Below the pieces are notes generated by a model that saw only the letters and a program-made list of their open reading frames with translations, made no database searches and was not told the origin of the DNA. A stretch of DNA of 20,114 nt from an uncultured Corynebacterium sp. (GTDB taxonomy: Bacteria; Actinomycetota; Actinomycetes; Mycobacteriales; Mycobacteriaceae), in NCBI GenBank assembly GCA_946222625.1, contig CAMILJ010000020.1, forward strand, positions 1-20,114, in the 5' to 3' direction. This document shows positions 1 through 7,719 of this stretch, one piece after another. The translations under genes were made by a program, and so were the position numbers. Each line of letters starts with the position of its first letter. Positions within the stretch are counted from its first letter, which is position 1.

Positions 1-2
1 CG

Positions 3-977
3 CCGAAGGCCGCGCTGACCCGCTTCCGCGCCGCGGTGGCTGCGCTGGATCCGGCGGCTGAGCTGGACTTCGGCACGCAGCTGCTGCCACACATTTTGCG
101 CGATGCCTACGCCGAGTACTACGAGAACCAGGCGCGGGTGGCACCGGATGCTCTGCAGCGCCCGCTTGCGGATATCCTCGCCACGATTGATTCCACGGAG
201 CTCACCGCCCCAGATCTCCGAGGCATGGCGGATCAGCTGCGCGTGGCGCTGGAGGGCGCATCGACTGAGCCCCTCGACCTTGCACACTGGGCGAACCCGC
301 TGGCGGATTTCGATGGCACTGAGAACGCCGAGCTCACCGAGTACATCGCCGAAGGTTTGGCGCGCGACATCGTCGAAGCTGTCGCCGCCGCCGATTCCCC
401 GCTGAAGTCCGCACTGTGGGCCATCTCGGCCGCGCGCAAGCCCTCCTCCATCGCCGGCTCGGAGGGCCGGATGACGTGGGAGTCCCGCACAAGCACCTAC
501 AAGGAGTTCATGGCGTTTGGACAAATGGTGGGCTCCGGCCCGCCGCTCTTCCGCACCCGCCAGCTGCTCGCGCTCGTCGACGCCGGCCTCGTCACCTTCC
601 TGGGGCAGCGCCCGCAGCTGGAGATCGACAAGAAGTTCACGCTGCGCACCGCGCACGGCGAGGCTTCCTCGACCTGGCTTATCGACGCCTGGATGCACTC
701 CCCCGACGTCCGCCGCGCCGGCGATCCACTCGCGGTGTCGCTCAACGGGCGCGTGCGCGCGTTCGTCGACCACGGGCAGGCAACCGGCTCGCCGGAGACG
801 ACGTGGAACCGCCGCGTGGTCAACCCGGGCGGCGCCGAGGATCCACGCCTGCACATCGTGGGCATCCCCACCTATTCGCAGTGGCCGGACACCACCATCT
901 CCCCCATGCCCGGCACGGACCCGCTCATGCTGCAGGAGACCGACCGCACGGCCGGCTCTCTGCTCAACGCTCTCTAA
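3..977 (+). CDS. FAD/NAD(P)-binding protein, C-terminal part (5' end outside window)
   Basis: The reading frame is open from the first bases of the window, so the true start lies upstream and about 325 C-terminal residues are visible. I recognise the C-terminal part of the large actinobacterial FAD/NAD(P)-binding proteins (the FAD-NAD(P)-binding superfamily once labelled adenylate cyclase-like). The signs are a DAGLVTFLG stretch, a DAWMHSPDVRRAGDPL stretch, and the end RLHIVGIPTYSQWPDTT followed by PMPGTDPLMLQETD. In these proteins this end follows the N-terminal dinucleotide-binding fold, which is not visible here. The substrate is unknown; a flavin-dependent oxidoreductase role is inferred from the family. 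The gene ends in TAA and faces the next gene tail-to-tail across a strong inverted repeat. A GTG at 36 is an internal codon, not a credible start. Confidence 0.75.
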   Translation, partial: PKAALTRFRAAVAALDPAAELDFGTQLLPHILRDAYAEYYENQARVAPDALQRPLADILATIDSTELTAPDLRGMADQLRVALEGASTEPLDLAHWANPLADFDGTENAELTEYIAEGLARDIVEAVAAADSPLKSALWAISAARKPSSIAGSEGRMTWESRTSTYKEFMAFGQMVGSGPPLFRTRQLLALVDAGLVTFLGQRPQLEIDKKFTLRTAHGEASSTWLIDAWMHSPDVRRAGDPLAVSLNGRVRAFVDHGQATGSPETTWNRRVVNPGGAEDPRLHIVGIPTYSQWPDTTISPMPGTDPLMLQETDRTAGSLLNAL

Positions 978-981
978 TTTA

Positions 982-1020
982 AGTACGGCGGCCCCGAGCC
1001 ACTCCTCGGGGCCACGTACT
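982..1020. terminator. Bidirectional stem-loop between convergent genes
   Basis: The arm GGCCCCGAG (990-998) pairs with CTCGGGGCC (1005-1013) over a 6-nt loop. An outer AGTAC (982-986) pairs with GTACT (1016-1020), giving a long, slightly bulged hairpin. It lies between the stop codons of two convergent genes and touches the TAG of the leftward one. There is no clear T-run on either side, so termination may be weak or depend on stem strength. Confidence 0.55.
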
Positions 1021-2221
1021 ATTGACGTGCGAAGACTTGTTGCAGGTCCGCAACGCGGCTATCTAATGGCGGAACTAGATTCTTCACATTGAGGAGCGCG
1101 TTCTGCCCCTTGAATTCCCACACGTGGCTCGTAAACGCCGCAAGGATCGAATCCTTATCAACTTTCGAGAACAAGGAAGGGTTCTCATCGATATACGCCC
1201 CAATTACTTTTCTCCATAGTTGCGGGTCACGGGCGCAAATAATGTAGCCATGTTCGGCCTCGTTGAGGAAGGCGATGAGGCATCTGAATACGAGTTCCTG
1301 AGACGGTAAAAGCTGTCCCTTCTTGTTCTTGCTGTCAATAACTTTGGGTATGTCACCGGCCGCTTTTGTCCTGTAGGGGAACATCTCCATTCGCACGATG
1401 TCGCGTGCTCGCTCACCCGATTGTGGGCGTTCCTGAATGACATCATTCCACGAAACAGGCTCTTTTTCTTCGCACTCATCCCAGAGGTAAAAGCGTGCGC
1501 GATCGAAGTACCACCCTTTAGTATCCGCAATGTCCCAGGGCAGCCGAGCGTTGTCGGCATCGTCCGAAAATAGCGCCGCAACATTGCCTTGATCCCTGAT
1601 GAAGGGAGTAAAGGCCTCTCCCCCTTTTGCTGTATTTGGTACGCCTTCCGTACCGTCTTGTGCGAGCCTGATGACGTCATTTCCGCCATATCCTGGATTC
1701 TTCAGCAGCCACAGGATGCGGATGTGCTCAATACCGCGATCTGATGGAAGCTTGACCGACAAGGACTCCGGAACGGTTCGAGTAAGGCGTGCAGCATTCT
1801 TCGCAGTCTCCCTGGTAAATGCCGCTTTGATTTTCGCTTCGCTCTCCTTGATGCGCTTCTTAAAGGCTTCAGAAGGAGCGTAGACCGCGCCGCAGAGATA
1901 CTCCTTGAACGTTGGGCTTTCGAGGTTAAGGCTGTCGCCATTGGAGCCATCTGCGTCCTTATTCCACTGAGTAAAGGTGGCAAAGTCCTGCTCGTGCATG
2001 CAGGACTTCAAGAAAGCTTCTACGTCTTTACCTCGTGACGCGACAGTGGCCCGCGGGTACCCGCAGTGGATTCCTTGGAGGAATTGAATGAATTCCTCGG
2101 TAGGTTTGTCGGAACGCTTCTCAAATGGAGCTGGAATCTCGTCGAAGTATGCGGCCCAGAACTCTCGTGCTGCATCCACCTCATCGCTAAAGGACCTCAG
2201 CGGTTGTGCCGTATCTGTCAT
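1019..2221 (-). CDS. Uncharacterised 400-aa protein, possible uracil-DNA-glycosylase-like fold
   Basis: I do not recognise a named family with certainty. Residues 172-180 (LLKNPGYGG), 278-288 (MEMFPYRTKAA), 314-336 (a helix then a strand, GYIICARDPQLW) and 373-383 (QNALLNVKNLV) resemble in order and spacing the LNPG, FPYHS and C-terminal strand motifs of poorly characterised proteins I associate with the uracil-DNA-glycosylase fold. That link is inference. The protein is hydrophilic, with no signal peptide or membrane segment. The start is supported by AGGAG 8 nt before the ATG. It begins only 21 nt after the metB stop, so co-transcription with metB is likely. Its base composition is visibly AT-richer than metB and the gene to its left, and it uses more A/T-ending codons, which suggests recent acquisition. 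A nucleic-acid or defence role is possible but not shown. Confidence 0.7.
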   Translation of the reverse strand: MTDTAQPLRSFSDEVDAAREFWAAYFDEIPAPFEKRSDKPTEEFIQFLQGIHCGYPRATVASRGKDVEAFLKSCMHEQDFATFTQWNKDADGSNGDSLNLESPTFKEYLCGAVYAPSEAFKKRIKESEAKIKAAFTRETAKNAARLTRTVPESLSVKLPSDRGIEHIRILWLLKNPGYGGNDVIRLAQDGTEGVPNTAKGGEAFTPFIRDQGNVAALFSDDADNARLPWDIADTKGWYFDRARFYLWDECEEKEPVSWNDVIQERPQSGERARDIVRMEMFPYRTKAAGDIPKVIDSKNKKGQLLPSQELVFRCLIAFLNEAEHGYIICARDPQLWRKVIGAYIDENPSLFSKVDKDSILAAFTSHVWEFKGQNALLNVKNLVPPLDSRVADLQQVFARQ

Positions 2222-2242
2222 AGTGAGTCTCCTACAAGGTTG

Positions 2243-3403
2243 CTAGTGAAGGGCGTCGAGGGCCTGCTGTAAGTCCGCGAGCAGGTCATCAATAGACTCG
2301 ATGCCCACCGAGATGCGCACGAGGTCCGCCGGTGGAACGAGTTCGGAGCCCTCGGCGGAAATGTGCGTCATGTTCTGTGGATGCTCGATGAGGGACTCCA
2401 CACCGCCGAGGGACTCCGCCAACGAAATGAGCTTGGTGTTGAGGCAAATCTGGCGGGCATGCTCCTCGCTGTGGAAGCGCACAGACATCATGCCACCAAA
2501 GCCGCGCATCTGCTTCTTCGCCAGCTCGTGGCCCGGGTGCGAGGGCAGGCCCGGGTAGAGCACCTGCTTGACCTCCGGGCGGGATTCCAAGAACTCGGCC
2601 ACAGCCTGCGCATTGGAGCAGTGGCGATCCATGCGGACTTCCAAGGTCTTGATGCCGCGGGCGGTGAGGTAGGCATCGAAAGGCGAGGACACCGCGCCGA
2701 CGTTGCCCTGGAAGTAGAGCAACCGCTCATCCATCTCCGCGGAGTTGGTCACGACCGCACCACCCAGCACATCCGAGTGGCCGCCCAGGTACTTGGTGGT
2801 GGAGTGCAGAACATGATCCGCGCCCAGTTCCAGAGGGTTCTGCAGGTAGGGCGTGGCGAAGGTGTTGTCGACGACGATCTGGGCGTCGCCAGTCGCTTTT
2901 ACTGCTTCAGAGACTGCGGCGATGTCCGTGATCGTCGTCGCCGGATTGGTCGGGGTCTCCAACCAGATGAGCTTGGTGTTGTCCTTCAGCGCCTCCTTTA
3001 CCGCGGCAGTATCGGCAGTGTTGACGATGCTCAGCTCGATACCCCACTCACCGTAGTCATGGTGCAGAAGACGATACATTCCGCCGTAGGCATCGTTGCC
3101 GAGAATCACGTGGTCCCCGGGGCGCACGAGGATGCGGATGAGGGTATCTACTGCCGCCATGCCCGTGGCGAAACAGCGGGCGTACTCGGCATTCTCCAGC
3201 GCCGCGAGAGTCTTCTCCAGAGAATGAACGGTGGGGTTGGCCACGCGTCCGTATTCGTAGCCGCCGCGCAACTGCGCGAGGCCATCCTGTTGGTACGTGG
3301 TGGAGGCATAGATCGGTACGTTGATGGATCCCATGTAGGGATCCGGCTGGTAACCGGCATGGATGGAACGGGAGGAAAAGCCAAGGGTGCGGTTGTCAGT
3401 CAT
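2243..3403 (-). CDS. metB: Cystathionine gamma-synthase
   Basis: PLP-dependent Cys/Met-metabolism enzyme that joins cysteine with an activated homoserine (O-acetylhomoserine in corynebacteria) to form cystathionine in methionine synthesis. Length is 386 aa, the usual size. Visible signatures are SIHAGYQPDPYMGSINVPIY near the N-terminus, the YEYGRVANPT substrate/PLP segment, DAYGGMYRL, and LHSTTKYLGGHSDVLGG, which carries the PLP lysine. The C-terminal end has SLGGVESLIEHP and LVRISVGIE. The whole chain follows C. glutamicum MetB as I remember it, which favours metB over the lyase aecD or metY. An upstream TTG at 3412 is open, but the ATG at 3403 gives the expected MTDNRTLGFSS start. No clear Shine-Dalgarno precedes it. 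The gene heads a leftward pair with the unknown gene at 1019-2221 and has an imperfect McbR-like dyad in its upstream region. Confidence 0.92.
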   Translation of the reverse strand: MTDNRTLGFSSRSIHAGYQPDPYMGSINVPIYASTTYQQDGLAQLRGGYEYGRVANPTVHSLEKTLAALENAEYARCFATGMAAVDTLIRILVRPGDHVILGNDAYGGMYRLLHHDYGEWGIELSIVNTADTAAVKEALKDNTKLIWLETPTNPATTITDIAAVSEAVKATGDAQIVVDNTFATPYLQNPLELGADHVLHSTTKYLGGHSDVLGGAVVTNSAEMDERLLYFQGNVGAVSSPFDAYLTARGIKTLEVRMDRHCSNAQAVAEFLESRPEVKQVLYPGLPSHPGHELAKKQMRGFGGMMSVRFHSEEHARQICLNTKLISLAESLGGVESLIEHPQNMTHISAEGSELVPPADLVRISVGIESIDDLLADLQQALDALH

Positions 3404-3415
3404 GAGGCACAAGTC

Positions 3416-3431
3416 TAGACCAAGCGGTTCA
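3416..3431. promoter_or_regulatory. Imperfect McbR-like dyad upstream of metB
   Basis: The sequence reads TAGAC-N6-GTTCA. The known McbR operator that represses methionine genes in C. glutamicum is TAGAC-N6-GTCTA, so one half is perfect and the other matches 3 of 5. It lies 13-28 nt upstream of the metB ATG, a sensible place for a repressor. A further -10 candidate for metB (TATAAA on the minus strand, 3451-3456) sits upstream of it. The same TAGAC-N6-GTTCA string recurs at 15571-15586. Confidence 0.35.
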
Positions 3432-3518
3432 GTTGCGAGACAGACAAGCTTTTTATATTCAGATCCCTTCCCTACTATCGGTAGGCGTCAGTCATGAGCG
3501 AACAAAGAAAGGACCTTC

Positions 3519-4520
3519 GTGACCAGACCTACCGCATATCTAGACGCCTCCGCCGAGCAGACCACCGGGGCTGTCGACACGGTCACCCGCTGGTGGCAAA
3601 CAGAAAACATGCAGTCCTGGCTCATCGACAAACCCATCGGCATCGCGCTCATCCTCATCGTCGCCATCATCGGCAGCTGGCTGCTGCGCCGGCTCATCAC
3701 CAAACTGGCAGACAACAGCATCAAAAAGGGTAAGCTCAGCTCGCCGCTCTCCCCGCGCAAAGCCCACCGAACAACCGATAAGGTCCTCGAGCAAACGCAG
3801 GAAGCCCGGCGCACCTCACGCATTCAGACTCTCGCCGGCGTCGGCCGTTCCGCGGTCGCCATTCTCGTCTGGGTCTGGGCAGCGCTCGCTATCTTGGACA
3901 AGCTCGGAGTCAACGTCGCCCCGCTCGTGGCCTCAGCCGGCGTGGTTGGTGTCGCACTAGGTTTTGGCGCGCAAGCATTAGTCAAGGACTTCCTTTCCGG
4001 CATCTTCATGCTCTTGGAAGACCAGTACGGTATCGGTGACACCATCGACCTCGGAAACGGGGTCTTCGGCGATGTCGAGTCCATCTCCCTGCGTATCACC
4101 ACGGTCCGCGATATCGACGGCGCACTATGGTATGTCCGCAACGGCGAAATCCTGCAGGTGGCCAATCATTCCGACCGCTACTCCGTAGCCCGCGTCCAGG
4201 TCCCCATCGCGCTGAGCAACGACCCCACCCGGGCAGTCGACGTCATCACCACCGCAGCAGAAGAAGCCGCCCGCGACTCCGATATCAAGGACTTCATCCT
4301 GGCCAAACCTACGGTCAATGGCATGTCTGGTCTGGAAGTGGACCACATGTCCTACCGCGTTTCCGTCAAGACGCTGCCGGGCAAGCAGTGGGATGTGCAG
4401 CGCGCCATGCAGGCGAAAATCCTCACCGCCATGCATGCGGAAGGAATTACCACGCCCTACCCACGGGGGATGGCTATCTTTGATCTGGAAGAACCCGGCC
4501 TGACGCGAAAGGAAGATTAA
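3519..4520 (+). CDS. Small-conductance mechanosensitive ion channel (MscS family)
   Basis: Inner-membrane channel that opens under membrane tension and releases solutes on osmotic downshock. Membrane segments are predicted at about residues 38-59, 108-128 and 132-150. The last is the pore helix, with the family signature GVVGVALGFGAQALVKDFLSG followed by LLEDQYGIGDTI. The soluble beta and alpha/beta domains follow (YVRNGEILQVANHS at about 205-218). At 333 aa it lacks the long C-terminal extension of the C. glutamicum glutamate exporter MscCG and looks like a plain MscS-type paralogue. The start is GTG, chosen because AAAGGA lies 5 nt upstream; a TACTAT -10 candidate is at 3473-3478. It is divergent from metB and followed 2 nt later by a truncated haemoglobin gene, so the two are almost certainly co-transcribed. 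Confidence 0.88.
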   Translation: MTRPTAYLDASAEQTTGAVDTVTRWWQTENMQSWLIDKPIGIALILIVAIIGSWLLRRLITKLADNSIKKGKLSSPLSPRKAHRTTDKVLEQTQEARRTSRIQTLAGVGRSAVAILVWVWAALAILDKLGVNVAPLVASAGVVGVALGFGAQALVKDFLSGIFMLLEDQYGIGDTIDLGNGVFGDVESISLRITTVRDIDGALWYVRNGEILQVANHSDRYSVARVQVPIALSNDPTRAVDVITTAAEEAARDSDIKDFILAKPTVNGMSGLEVDHMSYRVSVKTLPGKQWDVQRAMQAKILTAMHAEGITTPYPRGMAIFDLEEPGLTRKED

Positions 4521-4522
4521 GC

Positions 4523-4912
4523 GTGCAACCAACGAGCGTGTACGAAGCCGTCGGTGGAATGGAGACCTTTGAGAAACTCGTCGGCGGTTTCTACGCACAG
4601 GTGCGCGAGGATGATCTCATCGGACCGATGTACCCGCAGCAGGACTGGGAAGGTGCACAGCAGCGCCTGACCTGGTTCCTCGTGCAGTACTGGGGCGGCC
4701 CTCAGCTGTTTTCCGAGCAGCGCGGCCACCCTCGCCTGCGCATGCGCCACGCGCCCTACCCCATCGATATGGCTGCCCATGATCGCTGGCTCGAGCTCAT
4801 GAGCAATTCCTTGGCGCAGATCGACGAAGACACCATCCCGCCGGCCTACCGCGCCATGATTTGGGACCACATGGAACGAGTGGCAGCCATGCTCATCAAC
4901 CGCGCCCCCTAA
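4523..4912 (+). CDS. glbO: Group II truncated haemoglobin (trHbO)
   Basis: Small haem protein of the 2-over-2 globin fold. Group II members bind O2 and NO and are linked to oxidative or nitrosative stress and respiration. The 129-aa chain closely follows M. tuberculosis GlbO: the distal Tyr B10 is Y24 (GGFYAQVRED), Tyr CD1 is Y37 (PMYPQQD), the proximal His F8 is H76 in the near-invariant RGHPRLRMRHAPY, and Trp G8 is W89 (HDRWLELM). Each is one residue later than in the mycobacterial protein as I recall its numbering. The GTG start lies 2 nt after the stop of the channel gene and uses GGAAGA inside that gene's end as a ribosome binding site, which indicates translational coupling. Gene identity is secure; the physiological link to the channel is inference. 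Confidence 0.93.
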   Translation: MQPTSVYEAVGGMETFEKLVGGFYAQVREDDLIGPMYPQQDWEGAQQRLTWFLVQYWGGPQLFSEQRGHPRLRMRHAPYPIDMAAHDRWLELMSNSLAQIDEDTIPPAYRAMIWDHMERVAAMLINRAP

Positions 4913-5008
4913 GTAGGGCTACAGAAAACTGAATATAGCTCTGGGGCCTCCGGTCGAGCTCTGATACTGTTCGCCTAATAGAAATTAGCTCCGACACAAA
5001 GTTTTACG

Positions 5009-6487
5009 ATGACCAACCTCTCGCTCTCCCCAGGACTATCCGCCCCTTCGCTGCCACGAAGGACACGTAATATTCGCTACACCGGCGTCTTTCTAGGAAT
5101 TGTGCTGGCAGCCTTGTCCTACTTCGCGATGCCGCAATCTGCCGGTTTCGATGCCCGCGTCACCGCTGCAATCGTTGTCCTCATGGGCACGTGGTGGATA
5201 ACCGAAGCCCTCCCCCTGGCCGTCACCGCGATGGTCCCGCTTGTGGCTTTTCCCGCCTTTGGTACGGCAGACATGAAAGACGTCGCCACGTCTTATTCTG
5301 CGCAAATCATCTTTTTGTTCCTCGGCGGGTTCCTCCTCGCCCTCGGCATCCAACGCTGGAACCTTCACCGGCGAATAGCGCTCATCATTGTTCTCCTAGT
5401 GGGAACAAAACCAGATCGCCTCATCCTCGGCATGATGCTCGCCACCGCAGCTTTAGGTATGTGGGTGTCCAACACCGCAACGGCGCTCATGATGATTCCG
5501 CTAGGCGCGTCCCTCGTGACATTAATTAAAGAGCGAAGCGGCGCGACGAACGTCTCGAATTTCAGCGCCGGCCTTCTGCTTGGCATCGCCTTTGCAGCAA
5601 CCATCTCCGCTTTCGGAACGATTATTGCCTCCCCGGGTAATGCCTTTGTGGTCGGCTACCTCAACGACGCCATCGGAACAACCATCACGTTCCCGCAGTG
5701 GATGGTTTTCGGAACACCCCTAGCGCTTGGCTTTACGCTTCTGGGCTGGTTCATCATCACGAAAGTCGTCTGGAAACCCGAAATCGAAGACATCCCCGGT
5801 GGTCGGGAACTGTTTCAGAAAGAACTCACCGCCCTGGGCAAGATGAGCTTCGGAGAGTGCCTCGTCGCCATCATCTTTGGCATTACCGCGCTCGCGTGGA
5901 TGTTTGTATCGCTCATTTTCAAAGACACCTGGGCTACCGACGCCGTCATCGCAATGATTGCTGGAGTGTCCCTTTTCATCCTGCCCGGCCGACCACAAGA
6001 CGGGGTCATGCTCATGGATTGGGATACCGCGCGTGATGTCCCGTGGGGCACACTTCTTCTCTTCGGCGGCGGCCTAGCGCTGTCCAGCCAGATCACCAAC
6101 AGTGGACTCGATAAATGGATCGGCGAAGCCTTTTCCGGTCTAACCGCCCTACCCTTCTGGGTAGCGCTTGCGCTAATCGTCCTCATCGTTATTCTGACGA
6201 CAGAGATCACGAGTTCTATGGCCACGATTGCAACGTTCGTGCCTATTGTCGTCGGGCTTTCCCAGGCCTTGGGCTATGACCCGCTCCTCATGGCCATCGT
6301 TGTCACTCAGGCCTGCCAGTGCGCATTTATGCTGCCTGTCGCCTCTGCCCCGAACGCCATTGCGTTCGGAACCGGGGCAGTCGACATCCGTCAGATGATT
6401 ATCACCGGAATTTGGTTCAATGCCATTGGCTTCGTGTTGGTCTACGCTGTGGCCTTCACGTTGCTACCGATGGCGCTCAACCTCTAA
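5009..6487 (+). CDS. DASS-family (SLC13-like) sodium/dicarboxylate symporter
   Basis: Polytopic membrane carrier of the divalent anion:sodium symporter family, probably importing C4-dicarboxylates such as succinate, fumarate or malate with Na+. It has 492 aa and about 11-12 hydrophobic segments. The first Na+/substrate hairpin signature is present as MWVSNTATALMMIP (SNT at 154-156). The symmetric second one reads TTEITSSMATIATFVP (402-404), where SNT or SNV is usual. The C-terminal VASAPNAIAFGTG motif (444-456) is intact. The closest known relative would be the C. glutamicum DccT/SdcS-type transporter, but sulfate or tricarboxylate use cannot be excluded. The ATG has only a weak ribosome binding site. 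The gene overlaps the convergent ald gene by 4 bp at their stop codons. Confidence 0.85.
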   Translation: MTNLSLSPGLSAPSLPRRTRNIRYTGVFLGIVLAALSYFAMPQSAGFDARVTAAIVVLMGTWWITEALPLAVTAMVPLVAFPAFGTADMKDVATSYSAQIIFLFLGGFLLALGIQRWNLHRRIALIIVLLVGTKPDRLILGMMLATAALGMWVSNTATALMMIPLGASLVTLIKERSGATNVSNFSAGLLLGIAFAATISAFGTIIASPGNAFVVGYLNDAIGTTITFPQWMVFGTPLALGFTLLGWFIITKVVWKPEIEDIPGGRELFQKELTALGKMSFGECLVAIIFGITALAWMFVSLIFKDTWATDAVIAMIAGVSLFILPGRPQDGVMLMDWDTARDVPWGTLLLFGGGLALSSQITNSGLDKWIGEAFSGLTALPFWVALALIVLIVILTTEITSSMATIATFVPIVVGLSQALGYDPLLMAIVVTQACQCAFMLPVASAPNAIAFGTGAVDIRQMIITGIWFNAIGFVLVYAVAFTLLPMALNL

Positions 6488-7566
6488 AGCCCAAAGGCAT
6501 CCTTTACCGGCTGGGAGACCAGCTCTCCCCCGCGGGTCATGAGCCCATCGGCCAAGCCTGGGAAGCGCTCAACCGCGCCATCGAAGCCGGCAGCAGCCAC
6601 CGCGCGCATATAGGGCAAGGTGGCAGAGCCCAGCGCCCGGGTGGAGGTATTTGCTACTGCGCCTGGCATGTTGGCAACACAGTAGAAGAGGGTGTCATGC
6701 ACCTTAAAGGTGGGCTCATCGTGCGAGGTCTTTCGGGAGTTCTCGAAGCAGCCGCCTTGGTCAATGGCAACGTCGACAAGCACGGCCCCCTTCTTCATGC
6801 GCTTGACCACATCCTCCCGAACCAACTTCGGGGCAGCAGCGCCGGGGACGAGGACGGCGCCGATGACGAGGTCGGCGTCGAGAAGCTCCGCTTCCAGCGT
6901 GGCAGGGTCCGACACGAGGGTGCGCACGCCGCCTTGGTACTGCTCATCGAAGCGCTGCAGGACGTGCGGGTCAAGGTCGAGCACCGTGACTTCCGCGCGC
7001 AGGCCGTGCGCCATAGCCACCGCGGACGCGCCAACCTGGCCGCCGCCGATAACCACCACTCGCGCCGGTTGAGTCCCCGGCACGCCGGAAACCAGCAAAC
7101 CACGCCCACCCTGCGTGGACAACAGATGGTGCGTTCCCTCAATAACGGCGAGGCGCCCGGCCACCTGGGACATCGGAGTCAAAAGCGGCAGGGTGCCGCG
7201 GGCATCCGTAACCGTTTCATAGGCCACGGCGGTGGTTCCGGCCTCAACCAGGGCGTCCGTCAGCGGACGGTCCGCCGCCAAGTGGAGGTAAGTGAAGAGC
7301 AGCAGATCCTCGCGCAGGTAGCCATACTCGGCCTCGAGCGGTTCTTTGACCTTGACCACCATATCCGCCGCCCAGGCCTCCTTAGCGGTGGCGACGATGG
7401 TCGCGCCCACGGCTTGGTACTCGGAGTCCGGGAAAGAGGCACCTTCTCCGGCCCCAGTTTCCACTAGAACCTCATGGCCGTCTTTGATGAGTGCGTGCGC
7501 AGCGCTCGGGGTAAGAGCGACGCGGTTCTCGTTGTTCATGATTTCTTTGGGTGCCGCAATACGCAT
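6484..7566 (-). CDS. ald: Alanine dehydrogenase
   Basis: NAD+-dependent enzyme that oxidatively deaminates L-alanine to pyruvate and ammonia, and works in reverse at high ammonium. It carries the AlaDH/PNT N-terminal domain (MRIAAPKEIMNNENRVALTP), the catalytic lysine in VVKVKEP, the catalytic histidine in YLHLAADR, the Rossmann motif VIGGGQVGASA, the catalytic aspartate in VDVAIDQGG, and the end TRGGELVSQPVKDAFG. An ATG at 7578 is also open, but GGAG abuts it with no spacing. From 7566 the spacing is 12 nt, the protein begins with the family's MRI-PKEI, and the key residues fall at K74, H95 and D269, one below the numbering I recall for other AlaDHs. A minus-strand TACCAT (7614-7619) is a -10 candidate. 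An AGCS alanine symporter sits about 9 kb away. Confidence 0.93.
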   Translation of the reverse strand: MRIAAPKEIMNNENRVALTPSAAHALIKDGHEVLVETGAGEGASFPDSEYQAVGATIVATAKEAWAADMVVKVKEPLEAEYGYLREDLLLFTYLHLAADRPLTDALVEAGTTAVAYETVTDARGTLPLLTPMSQVAGRLAVIEGTHHLLSTQGGRGLLVSGVPGTQPARVVVIGGGQVGASAVAMAHGLRAEVTVLDLDPHVLQRFDEQYQGGVRTLVSDPATLEAELLDADLVIGAVLVPGAAAPKLVREDVVKRMKKGAVLVDVAIDQGGCFENSRKTSHDEPTFKVHDTLFYCVANMPGAVANTSTRALGSATLPYMRAVAAAGFDGAVERFPGLADGLMTRGGELVSQPVKDAFGL

Positions 7567-7680
7567 CGTGCGAGCCATCTCCTTTTATTGAAGAAACTGA
7601 ATTCGACCCCTTAATGGTAACGTGAATCACGCCGCGTTGCCGGCGTAGAAACCACACAGTTTTTCTTCCGCGGTGCTGTG

Positions 7681-7708
7681 CCCCGCCGCGGGCGCTGCCC
7701 TGGCGGGG
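7681..7708 (-). terminator. GC-rich inverted repeat downstream of the 7720-8379 gene
   Basis: CCCCGCC (7681-7687) pairs with GGCGGGG (7702-7708), and the loop contains further GC-rich sequence. It lies just past the stop of the last gene in the ssb-ettA cluster, in the leftward direction. There is no immediate T-run, so this is a candidate only. The rest of 7579-7719 holds the ald leader and no gene. Confidence 0.35.
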
Positions 7709-7719
7709 TATGTGTTGAT

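Noticed and set aside
2363..3418. A 351-codon open frame antisense to metB
   Set aside because: It mirrors metB, has Arg/Gly/His-rich composition and no family signature or ribosome binding site.
6319..7467. A 382-codon open frame antisense to ald
   Set aside because: It spans the end of the transporter gene and most of ald on the opposite strand; it shows no coding signature beyond the mirrored GC pattern.
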